Source: Eutreptiella sp. 'Long Island Sound 2002'
Taxonomy: Eukaryota > Euglenozoa > Euglenophyceae > Eutreptiales > Eutreptiaceae
DNA: 64,000 nucleotides
Reading direction: 5' to 3'
Assembly (NCBI GenBank): GCA_964036045.1
Contig: OZ038394.1
Coordinates: forward strand, 1,839,379 to 1,903,378
This document shows, piece after piece, positions 56,364 through 64,000 of this stretch. The notes under the pieces are model-generated. The model did not search any database and was not told the DNA's origin. It was given only the letters and a program-made list of their open reading frames with translations. Made by a program: the position numbers and the translations under genes. Every line of letters starts with the position of its first letter. Within the stretch, counting starts at the first letter, position 1.

Positions 56364-57260
56364 ATGCACCACGCACGAGAAATATTTTCATCGACGACAT
56401 CCACGGACACCGAACGGGCGGTGTCACGCCTTGCAATGGATCCGTCACCATCCCCGATCGAGACGCGACAGGCCATGGACGCTGTGGATTTTTTTTCTGT
56501 GTACGATCAACCAAAGGCCACCAACGGCCGACTGTGTGGCTTCTCGCAAGGGGTCAATCTGGACGAGTATATCGTACAGGAGAAATTCGACGGCCACCAC
56601 ATGGTGCACTGTGGTGCCACCACGTACTCAAAGATGGGTGCCCGATTTTCCAACATACCGTCCTACTTCAGGCTACTGGCCCTGCCGCCGCTGCCAATCG
56701 CGGGCGAGCTGTACATGGGCCCTGGTAATCGGCATGTTATCCAGGGAATCACGTCATCGAAGAAGATCAACGCCTACAGCACACAACCCGCGTGGCGGTT
56801 CGCCAAGTTCGTCGTGTACGACATACCGGGACTGGAGCGCACCTTACATAAAGCGATGGGAAATCCTAGTGGATTACGTGCGCCGCTGGAACGACGGCAT
56901 CCTACGTGGCCTGATGCGGGGCGTACCGTCGGCCACCCGGTCGTCGTTGCCTCTACAGTGCGCGATGTGCTACCCGGCGAGGGACTGGCTAGGGGTTTTT
57001 AATGACGTCCTGGCCCAGAACCACGTGCGGTTGTACCCCCCGTTCGCGGACCACGCCGCGTCCGACCCGGTGTTCTCGAGCGAGAGCGAGCACGTGCGGG
57101 TGGCCACGGGTGAGGGGTTGATGGTGTGCCACCGGGAGGCGACAAGCATAGGGTGAAGGACGTTCTCGTGGAGCGCCGTTCCGCATATCCTGTCGAGGCA
57201 CCCCCTACCCCCGATGATAAAGTGCAAACCGGTGTGCGTCTCGGCGGGCCTGGTCGTTGG
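56364..57260 (+). pseudogene. ATP-dependent DNA ligase, disrupted
   Basis: The first frame (ATG at 56364 or, equally likely, 56436) carries the nucleotidyl-transferase motifs in order: EYIVQEKFDGHHM with the adenylated Lys at 56583, TYSKMGARF (motif Ia-like), IAGELYMGPG (motif III region) and AKFVVYDIPG. Near 56.85 kb the similarity moves to the next frame (YIKRWEILVDYVRRWNDGIL), which reaches motif IV (GEGLMV, about 57112) and a TGA at 57154. Between 57.13 and 57.21 kb a further frame carries KDVLVERRS, and motif V-like KCKP and GLVVG follow in the frame that continues to 58845. So the gene seems broken by at least one, and probably three, frame changes, either real decay or assembly errors. 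Small ligases of this kind are common in large DNA viruses, where they seal nicks during replication or repair. The start of the frame overlaps the capsid gene only as antisense. Confidence 0.75.
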
Positions 57261-58845
57261 CACACCGAAGGTTATCACCGCCCCCACCGCGGAGGAGGAC
57301 CTGCACGCGTACATCGAAACCGTCCCACCGGATGTGGATGGTGGCGACGGTGGTGGTATACCACCGTACCCACGGAGTTCCAGGTCGGGTGGTAACGAGA
57401 CGGGGTTTGTACACCCCGCCACGGGACTTCCCACATACTACCAGGGGTACAGCGTCAGGGTCCGCTGGGTGCACCCGACGTGGAGGGATATTCACACCTT
57501 CAGTGTCTACATCCCCCTCACGTGCGACCTGGAGCGGGTGTTAGCGACAATGAAGATGCACACCACCATCGTCTTCCGCTTCAATGGCCTGTCCGGCTCT
57601 GGTGCGCCGCAAAACCCCGTCGCGGTCGTGTCCTCGCTGGCGTCGTGCCTGAGGACGATCAACGAGTCGATGGTTTCGCATCTGGCAAACGAAACCCGGG
57701 ACGAAAGCCGCGTCCTGCTGCAGAACGCGCTCCGCAGGGTGCACGATGACGCGTACGAGGCCATGCGCCAGACCGCATACCCCGTTTTCCCCACCGACGG
57801 GAGGTGGGCGTACGAGCTGTGCACGCGGTACCGACACGACGGAATCGTACTTCCGTTGATACCAATCCCCTTGTCGTGGATGCGGGGCCGACTCGACCGA
57901 GTGAAACAGGGAAGGATGACCACCGCGGACTCGATACCCGCCGTGGTGTCCCACCGACGCAAAATGGGGGCACCGCCAACCGGGTTTAAGCCGGGTGTCA
58001 CCGCTGTCTACCGCGGTCTGATTGAGCCCCTCGTCAGCGGCACCCCCATGTCGAGAAACCTCACGGTGCGCAGGTGGCGACAGTGGATGTTCTACGCGGT
58101 TGTCATGTACATGACAAGGACGGTAATACAACAGGCGACGAGCGGTGCCGGATACGGTGACCCACTCGTGCACCACGACGGCGGTCGGGCCAACCGTCTC
58201 GTCTCGCGGTGGCTGGGACTCGACGAGACCATCATCAAGCGTGTGGATGGTAATACCGTCGGAAACGGGGCCCTCGAGACGCGGGTGGTGTTATCGTGCG
58301 TCGCGTACATATGGACGCATCTGGTGTGCATGGCGCCAGTGTTGTTTCCCGGTGTCACCGACATCCACGAGCTCGACCACGGCTGGCTGATGAGCCTGGT
58401 TGTCTCGGCAACCGACACCATCACGGGCGTGTGGAACCGCCGTGGTGGTGGGAGGGAGTGGTGGCTGGAAGACGCACCGGGTACCTGCGACGCATGCCTG
58501 TCCATCCTGTGCAACACGGTGATCGGGGTGCGCGAACCGGTCGGTGTCGTCACGTACATTGCTCGGAAGAAGGTGCCCACCATGCGTCCAAGCGACGCCG
58601 TGTACGCCTCCGATCAGTTGCTCGAGCGCATCGGGTTGGTGTCGGAGATGTGGTTCGCGGTACAGGACTACGGGGACGTGGAAAGGCTGCATCTGAACCC
58701 CGTTACGTATATGCCCGAGTACGAGGCGCGTGTCCTCGAGGAGGGGGGCGTTGACACCAGACCTGAACCGGTAACGGACGGTGAGCAGTTCGTCAGTGGG
58801 GTCATGCGATCATCCAGGCGTGCCATGAACGGATGGTTGTTATAA
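57214..58845 (+). CDS. Unknown viral protein, 543 codons, continuing from the ligase frame
   Basis: A long intact frame ending at TAA 58843-58845. The first 20 or so residues (MIKCKPVCVSAGLVVG) look like ligase motif V, so either the annotated start is artificial or the ligase is fused to this part. The rest is not recognised: a Gly/Pro-rich linker at about 40-65, a Tyr/Trp-containing segment (YYQGYSVRVRWVHPTWRDIH) that could be an OB-like end of the ligase, and a roughly 400-residue remainder rich in Arg, Val and Trp, including RRWRQWMFYAVVMYMTRTVI. No signal peptide or obvious catalytic motif. Base composition is like the capsid gene. No promoter box is visible before it, in keeping with co-transcription with the ligase. 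Confidence 0.7.
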   Translation: MIKCKPVCVSAGLVVGTPKVITAPTAEEDLHAYIETVPPDVDGGDGGGIPPYPRSSRSGGNETGFVHPATGLPTYYQGYSVRVRWVHPTWRDIHTFSVYIPLTCDLERVLATMKMHTTIVFRFNGLSGSGAPQNPVAVVSSLASCLRTINESMVSHLANETRDESRVLLQNALRRVHDDAYEAMRQTAYPVFPTDGRWAYELCTRYRHDGIVLPLIPIPLSWMRGRLDRVKQGRMTTADSIPAVVSHRRKMGAPPTGFKPGVTAVYRGLIEPLVSGTPMSRNLTVRRWRQWMFYAVVMYMTRTVIQQATSGAGYGDPLVHHDGGRANRLVSRWLGLDETIIKRVDGNTVGNGALETRVVLSCVAYIWTHLVCMAPVLFPGVTDIHELDHGWLMSLVVSATDTITGVWNRRGGGREWWLEDAPGTCDACLSILCNTVIGVREPVGVVTYIARKKVPTMRPSDAVYASDQLLERIGLVSEMWFAVQDYGDVERLHLNPVTYMPEYEARVLEEGGVDTRPEPVTDGEQFVSGVMRSSRRAMNGWLL

Positions 58846-58880
58846 GTGCGTGTGACGACGCGGTGCGATGCAAAAGGGAC

Positions 58881-58888
58881 AATAAAAG
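58881..58888 (+). promoter_or_regulatory. Putative viral promoter box of the acidic-protein gene
   Basis: AATAAAAG, 11 nt before the ATG at 58900, in the 54-bp gap after the stop of the preceding gene. It could alternatively act as a polyadenylation-type signal for the upstream gene. Confidence 0.45.
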
Positions 58889-58899
58889 TCGCGATAAAT

Positions 58900-59265
58900 A
58901 TGTCAAGCAACGTCGGTGATGGGCTGCAACCACCACTCCACGCGAAGCACGAATCAAAGCCCGTCGCGGACCCATTGACCATCGACGACCTACCCGAGAC
59001 GGACGAGTCGGATTATGATTACGAGCCCTCTCTCGACGACGACGAGGAAGAGGACGACGAAAGTGACGACGACGAGTACGACAGTGATGGCAACGAGGAC
59101 AAGTGCGACAGCGGTGACGAATTTGACACCATCGATTCCGACGCGGGTGACGCGGATGGTGACGACGGGGATGAGGAGGAGAAGGGTGGTCACCATAGCA
59201 AGAAAAAACGACCCATTGGCAAAGCGGGGGGGGAGGGGGTAAAAGGGTCAAACACGACACGGTAA
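58900..59265 (+). CDS. Small acidic protein with basic tail
   Basis: A 121-codon frame from ATG 58900; an in-frame GTG 18 codons earlier is less likely because the ATAAAAG box lies between the two. Residues about 27-95 are dominated by Asp and Glu (for example DDDEEEDDESDDDEYDSDG). The end is basic with a KKKRP cluster (HHSKKKRPIGK), a plausible nuclear-targeting signal. Acidic low-complexity proteins are common in large DNA viruses (chaperone-, histone- or core-binding), but no family can be assigned. Confidence 0.65.
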   Translation: MSSNVGDGLQPPLHAKHESKPVADPLTIDDLPETDESDYDYEPSLDDDEEEDDESDDDEYDSDGNEDKCDSGDEFDTIDSDAGDADGDDGDEEEKGGHHSKKKRPIGKAGGEGVKGSNTTR

Positions 59266-59277
59266 GTAAGAAGTAGA

Positions 59278-59285
59278 AATAAAAG
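59278..59285 (+). promoter_or_regulatory. Putative viral promoter box of the 59306 gene
   Basis: AATAAAAG ends 20 nt before the ATG at 59306, in the 40-bp gap after the acidic-protein stop. A second A/T word (AAAATAAA) abuts the ATG. Confidence 0.45.
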
Positions 59286-59305
59286 ACCACGACGTGTAAA
59301 ATAAA

Positions 59306-60149
59306 ATGTCGGTGCACTCGGTCGTCTCCAGAAGGGCCGCATCGTCCTGCTCACGGGTCAATTCCTTCGTGGAAAGCAACACCGTTGCCAACCGGCCCAT
59401 TGCCGATTTCGATGACACCGTCCGGAGGACGAAGCTGCAGCTGCAGTTGCTACAGACGATGAAGAGCAACCCCCGGTACTCAAAACCGGTGAATCGGATA
59501 TTGTATACGACAGCACCGCCAGCATACTGTTGCTGCACAACGACATAGGGACCATCAATGTAGGGTATTCCGTTTCGTACTTACAGATAGGGAACGGAAT
59601 AAACCAGGCCGCGCCACTGCGCTTCCGGATGCCGACGTTGGACGTTTACGAACGCATGCACTTTGCGCTGTTCGACATCGACCCCTTCGTCACGGATCCC
59701 AACAACGCGGCAGAGAAAATACAGGATACCGCCCCGATGGACATATCACAGGAGAGTGTGAACGTCAACAAATGGATGCGGCTGGTCTGTAGCATCAAGA
59801 ACATACCAACCAACACAAAGGCATCCGAGATGCTGGTTCCGGTTGACCCGTCAATCAACGTCCCGACGCTGTACGTGAAGAACGCGTCCGTGACCCTCCC
59901 CGTGAACACGACGTTCCCGACCATCGACAAACATTTCGCCTACAGCTCTTTGGTCATACCACCCGAGGCTCCGTCGAGGCAGCTCGCGACCAAGCGTCTG
60001 GTCGCCGTCTACTACACGGGAACGGCCATCGACGGAAGCAACACGGACGTGGTCAGCGTCCGCAACGCGGGTTCTCCCCGTATTTCGACGCACAGTGGGA
60101 CGTGCTGCAGACCTCGTCAGTGGCGTTTAACGTGGTGCGTCGCGTTTAG
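59306..60149 (+). pseudogene. Unknown viral, possibly virion, protein with two frameshifts
   Basis: The start frame (MSVHSVVSRRAASS..) looks coding to about 59420 (RPIADFDDTV). The coding character then moves one frame over: an Ala/Asp/Glu stretch, then ESDIVYDSTASILLLHNDIG and a regular beta-rich-looking sequence (YSVSYLQIGNGINQ, LDVYERMHFALFDIDPF, PTLYVKNASVTLPVNTTFP). Near 60070 the frame shifts again within GGGTTCTCCCC; the other frame gives FSPYFDAQWDVLQTSSVAFN and stops at TAG 60147-60149. About 280 codons in all. The beta-strand-like alternation and position in the cluster suggest a structural (for example minor capsid) protein, but no signature confirms it. Confidence 0.6.
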
Positions 60150-60311
60150 AGAGACGGATGCCGTACTACACTGCCGCTGCTGGATTAGCTAACAGGGGGG
60201 CGACTCTGCCTAAGCGTTGTGACCGGCTGTGGAACAGACAAAACAATAGGTGAATGCCCAGAGACCAGCAAGGAGGGTCGTTGCATTGAGTGGGGGGGTC
60301 AAGAGACCCCG

Positions 60312-60522
60312 CTGCCCACTGCCCCCTCCAGTGCGGCGGTGTACTGAAGGAGACCCACTACCCACTGCCCCTGGCAGTACGACAGTGTTCTGAAGGAGAC
60401 CCACCACCCACTTCCCTATGCAGTGCGGCAGAGTACGGAAGGAGGCCCACTGCCCACTTCCCCCTGTAGTGCAGTGGTCTACTGAACGAGGCCCACTGCC
60501 CACTGCACCGTGCAGTTGGTCC
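60312..60522 (+). repeat. Strict 46-bp tandem repeat, about 4.6 copies
   Basis: Units beginning CT[GA]CCCACT[GT]CCC start at 60312, 60358, 60404, 60450 and 60496, exactly 46 bp apart. The core is CAGTGCGGC[GA]G[TA]GTACTGAAGGAG. It begins about 160 bp beyond the last viral frame and could mark the right boundary of the insertion. Confidence 0.85.
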
Positions 60523-61471
60523 AAAGCCTCTGAATTCGGCGCAGTGTGAGTGTACGGACCGCATGGGTGTATCTTGCATCTTCGGGGTAATCGTGGCCCG
60601 CAGGGGGCACCAAACCATGACAGGCCGTCGCAATCCCCCACTTGAGCACACGTGATGCCTTTGGTGTGCAACTCCCACGCCAATTGCTCCGCTGCACAGC
60701 AGTCATCTTACAGGTCAGGCGGGTCAGCACCGTGAAAGGGGGGTCTGCATGGGTTATTCTCGGTCAGCGATGACTGATGGCAGAGATTCTGCTATGCCTT
60801 TGGATACGGGGGAGAGGGAGAAATTAGGAACATGCGAAATTTGGAATGGTGAAACTCGGCGCAGAGAACATTTGACGCCAATTTTTCAATACCACTGCAA
60901 ATTTTGGGACAAAATTCCCAGACTGTGGCACAAGAAAAAGCGTAGACCGTGAATGGCGGTTGTCATTCCCTATGGGCCTTTGGTTGGTTGCAGTTGTTTC
61001 TTGGAGGCTTCTCGGTGGTTGCTTGGATGGTTGCTCTTATTTCCTGGAGGCTTCTGAATGCTTGTTGTTGGGCACAATGGAAATGTGCATGCCAAAAGCG
61101 CTTAAAATGACACCCAAAAAATGGCTAACATCTAGGTTATTTTTTTTTCTTGGCAACCATGTGCCTGGTATATGCCCCCCCCATCCCCTCCCCCCCCATC
61201 CCCTCCCCTTTTCAGTCTCAAGGGATGCATGGGGCTGGGATGTGGGGAGCGGTAGGACACACGGGCATGCAATGTGTGTCTTGCTGTCGTGCGGATGGTT
61301 CTGAGGACAGGAGCCGTGGTGCGTTGGCAGCAACTGTAATTATGGCGTCTCGTGCCCGCTGGGCAGCCCCGCCTACAGGGCCGAACAATCGAATTCATGG
61401 TTTGCAGCAGTGGAAGGACTTTAGGATTGTTGAACCTCGCAGTTGGATCAGATTTGAATGGATTCCTTGGT
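60523..61471. other. No gene recognised
   Basis: The spacer between the 46-bp repeat and the LINE remnant. No motif or bordered exon; C runs near 61176-61205. Confidence 0.4.

Positions 61472-61503
<32 letters not shown>
61472..61503. repeat. (CA)n microsatellite
   Basis: About 15 CA dinucleotides. Confidence 0.95.
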
Positions 61504-61506
<3 letters not shown>

Positions 61507-61742
61507 CCCCCCCAGTGCCTGTCCCATAGGGGCTGGAGGAGACCACAGCTGAGGACGTCGCCCGCCCACTTTTTCTGACGAGGCATGGGAGAGCAAACAC
61601 TCTGGATACTTAAGCAGCCAACCACACAGGTTCTGATTCCGCAGAAGGGGGGGGTCCAACGTTCCACAGATGCCTCAGCAGACCTGAGTCCAATGGGGCG
61701 TCCTGCCCAGCGCTGCACAAGGATCTACCTCTAAAAGTACAG

Positions 61743-61743
61743 A

Positions 61744-61794
<51 letters not shown>
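61743..61794. repeat. (CA)n microsatellite at the LINE edge
   Basis: About 26 CA dinucleotides directly before the first recognisable reverse-transcriptase residues. Expansion here may have destroyed the upstream coding part of the element. Confidence 0.95.
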
Positions 61795-61796
<2 letters not shown>

Positions 61797-61800
61797 ACTG

Positions 61801-64000
61801 CTCACTGTCATAGAACACACTGGCCGGTGGCCGAGAATCTTGGCCCATGGCTTTATTTCGCTTATCCCAAAAGGGGAAGGCATGCTCCCCATGCAGCAAA
61901 GACCACTGTCTGTCCTGTCTCAGATCTACCAGGTATGGGCGGTGGTTCGACTGGAGGAGTGCATGACATGGCAAGAGACCCGGATCCATCCTCAGGCCTA
62001 TGGTTTTAGGAAGAAAAGAGGCACCACGGACGCAGCGGGCATGATTTCCCTGCTGATTGAGTTATGCCATGTCATGCAAACGACCCTCATGGGTTTCGGG
62101 CTAAATTATGTAAAATGCTTTGATCTTATTCCATAGCAGGTGGTGCTCCTGGTTGCCAAGGAGGAGGGCATGGATGAAGGGGTCCAAAGGGCCTTGTCCG
62201 GAATGTACGCCCAGCTCATGTGCTGTTTCAAAATTATGGCATGTATGTGCATTTTTTTCCAAGCCACCAATGGCATTCTTCAGGGCTGTCCTCTCAACGT
62301 GATTTTAATAAACCTGCTGACCAGCATTTGGAAACGGGTCATGGACGCTGAGGCACAAGCGATCCAGGTGTTAGCGAACCGCATGCCACCAGGGGGTTCT
62401 CCCACGGAGGCATTGTCCTTCATTATCACAGCTTTAGGATACACAGATGACACCTACGGATTGGGCACAGTGCGACCGCACACGCAGAGACTGCTGGAGC
62501 GCACGGAGGAGTGGCTGACCAACACTGGACAGGCAGTGAACCCGCTGAAATCTGTAAGCTTTCAAGTCGGCCTCGCTGACAAAGACCCATTGCGGATGGG
62601 GCGGGAACCCTTTCCAATTTCGACGGAGTTTAAGTCACTGGGGGCAGGGGTGCGCACGACAGGGGATCCCAGTTCGGGCCCACTCATATTGCAACGTATT
62701 GCGCGTGCTAGCAAATTGCTGGACAGGGTGCACGGTGCCCAGGGACACTTTGAACGGAGATGCCCTGTCGTCTCTACGATGATTACGGCCACAGGCCTCC
62801 ATGCCGTGGAGATCGTGCCATTACAGCCCAAAAGCCTGAGCTCCTTTGAGACCAAAATCATTACCACTATTTGGGGGCCCTCCCGCCCAGCGCGAGCCAA
62901 GGAAATCGTTTTTTGCCTGCTCTGTACAGGGCACAGGATCGCCCCCACCCCGATCATCCCGTATCAGCGCGCGGTATGGCTGGCGAAGCTGAGCCGTACG
63001 CGGGTTCCATCGCTTGTTTTGGCCCAGGCCATATGGGAGAAAAACCCCTCTCCGCAATCTGCAGGACCTTTCGGCAGGGCACTACAGACACTGCACAACT
63101 GGGGCTGGACCCCAGCACAGGGGTGGTGGGAATGGACAGCGCCAGGCGTCGCCCAACCTCTAAGCCTCATTGGCGACAAGGCGGAGGTCAAGCACCATGT
63201 CCGGGAACAGCTCAGGGCACAACTGATAGCCCAGCTTATTCAGCGCAGGCCTTGGCAATTCACAGGCATGCACTACACCACTAACAGGCGTTTGGTCCCG
63301 CAGAGCATACTCTCATTCACCTCGGAGCTCGAACGCTCGTTGCTTCGCACCATCCTTGCGGGGGGGGGTCTGGACAGCGCTACGCGCACATCAAAGGGGC
63401 TTGCGGCCCTCCTCTGACTGCCCCTTCTGCGGTAAGGCCGCGGAGACAGAGCAACATATTTTCTGGTCCTGCGAGGCGTGGCAGACCATCAGAGACTCTC
63501 ACACACCCAATATCGAGCATCTGGCCCAGCAGTTTCCTGGGCTAAAGCACACTGCCCACTGGCCCCCCTGTTTACTCACGTGTGGACTAGCGCCAGACAT
63601 TCCACTGCCTGTCAACAGGCAGGAGCGCAACACCAGCCTGGAATTTTTACAAGCCATACATGTCATGTATGTGGCCATTCTTGCAGCGCGCAAGATTCGA
63701 GATGAGCAGGCCCCCATGCTGTTTCCCTCAGCCAGACATGTCGGACAGACAGGGTATCCGTACCAGCAACTGACGGGCCCGGTCCCGCGCACCGAAAATT
63801 TAGGCACGCTGACGCTAGCCAAGCCCACAGCCAAAACCTGGCCGTGGGAGCTACCCTTTCTAGTAGATCTCCTGTCTTGGGCACGTCAGCTGGTTTGGGC
63901 AGACGAGCCAGGCACAGTCGCATTCATAGGGCTCGCGCTCGATTTCGAGAAAACGTCACAGCGCACCCTACCCACAGCTCCACAGGCCAAATACAGAGGG
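61801..64000 (+). pseudogene. Non-LTR retrotransposon (LINE) reverse transcriptase, degenerate and cut by the window end
   Basis: The frame from 61801 carries RT motifs: WPRILAHGFISLIPKGEG, QQRPLSVLSQIYQVW, QAYGFRKKRGTTDA and motif A as GLNYVKCFDLIP. An in-frame TAG lies at 62134-62136. The same frame then resumes with GILQGCPLNVILINLL (motif B) and the catalytic GYTDDTYG at 62437-62457, followed by the thumb-like region to TGA 63415-63417. A shift near the G run at 63360-63368 leads into a third frame with the zinc-knuckle CPFCGKAAETEQHIFWSC (63419-63472) and a WPPCLLTCGLAP segment, open to the end of the window. The first motif-A aspartate is replaced by Asn (62104-62106), so this copy could not be active even without the stop. 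The endonuclease part is not seen. The RT-plus-zinc-knuckle layout is that of LINEs abundant in dinoflagellate genomes. Confidence 0.85.

Noticed and set aside
58802..59242. Arg/Pro-rich minus-strand and Thr/Arg-rich plus-strand frames over the acidic gene
   Set aside because: Alternative readings of GAC/GAT-rich DNA; only the acidic frame has a promoter-like box, a start and a sensible stop.
33508..60522. CRISPR-like appearance of the 41-, 44- and 46-bp arrays
   Set aside because: The units repeat over their whole length with no unique spacers and no cas-like genes; they are minisatellites.

Overview
The window reads as nuclear DNA of a large-genome eukaryotic alga, most likely a dinoflagellate. 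Coding sequence is sparse and cut into short exons with GT-AG introns. The rest is microsatellites, long poly-G/poly-C runs, minisatellites and dispersed repeats, with small DNA transposons and a decayed non-LTR retrotransposon whose RT and C-terminal zinc-knuckle segments look like dinoflagellate LINEs as I recall them. No rRNA, intact tRNA, CRISPR array or bacterial-style operon is visible. The host assignment is inference; no 22-nt dinoflagellate spliced-leader sequence was found.

Layout. 0-12.5 kb: repeat-rich and nearly gene-free, with one small exon at 3.3 kb that has a same-phase paralogue at 46.1 kb, a composite dispersed repeat (5.6-6.0 and 10.4-11.6 kb), and a 705-bp inverted-repeat element at 10.6-11.3 kb that carries two convergent tRNA-Cys-like sequences and splits one copy of that repeat. 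12.5-18.9 kb: a five-copy tandem array of about 1154 bp, each unit bounded by a 12-bp inverted repeat and separated by TTAGGG-like spacers. 20.7-26.3 kb: exons of a minus-strand Met/Pro/Gln-rich protein. 28-34.2 kb: a more AT-rich stretch with compact genes, including a four-exon signal-peptide/transmembrane protein (30.3-31.95 kb). 42.3-45.1 kb: a plus-strand gene whose last exon is interrupted by a hAT-type MITE with a perfect 8-bp target duplication. 46.1-50.5 kb: further exons and a compound microsatellite.

54.8-60.15 kb is different: five dense, intronless viral-type reading frames. A complete nucleocytoviricot (giant-virus) major capsid protein on the minus strand diverges from a plus-strand run made of a disrupted ATP-dependent DNA ligase, a 543-codon unknown frame, a small acidic protein and a frameshifted unknown. 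Three starts share an ATAAAAG-type motif 11-21 nt upstream, suggesting surviving viral promoters. The block lies between palindromic repeats on the left and a strict 46-bp tandem repeat on the right, and looks like an endogenous, partly decayed fragment of a large DNA virus. From 61.8 kb to the window end lies the broken LINE.

Split-gene models rest on splice consensus plus reading-phase agreement by eye. None has transcript support, and the host proteins are mostly unrecognised.
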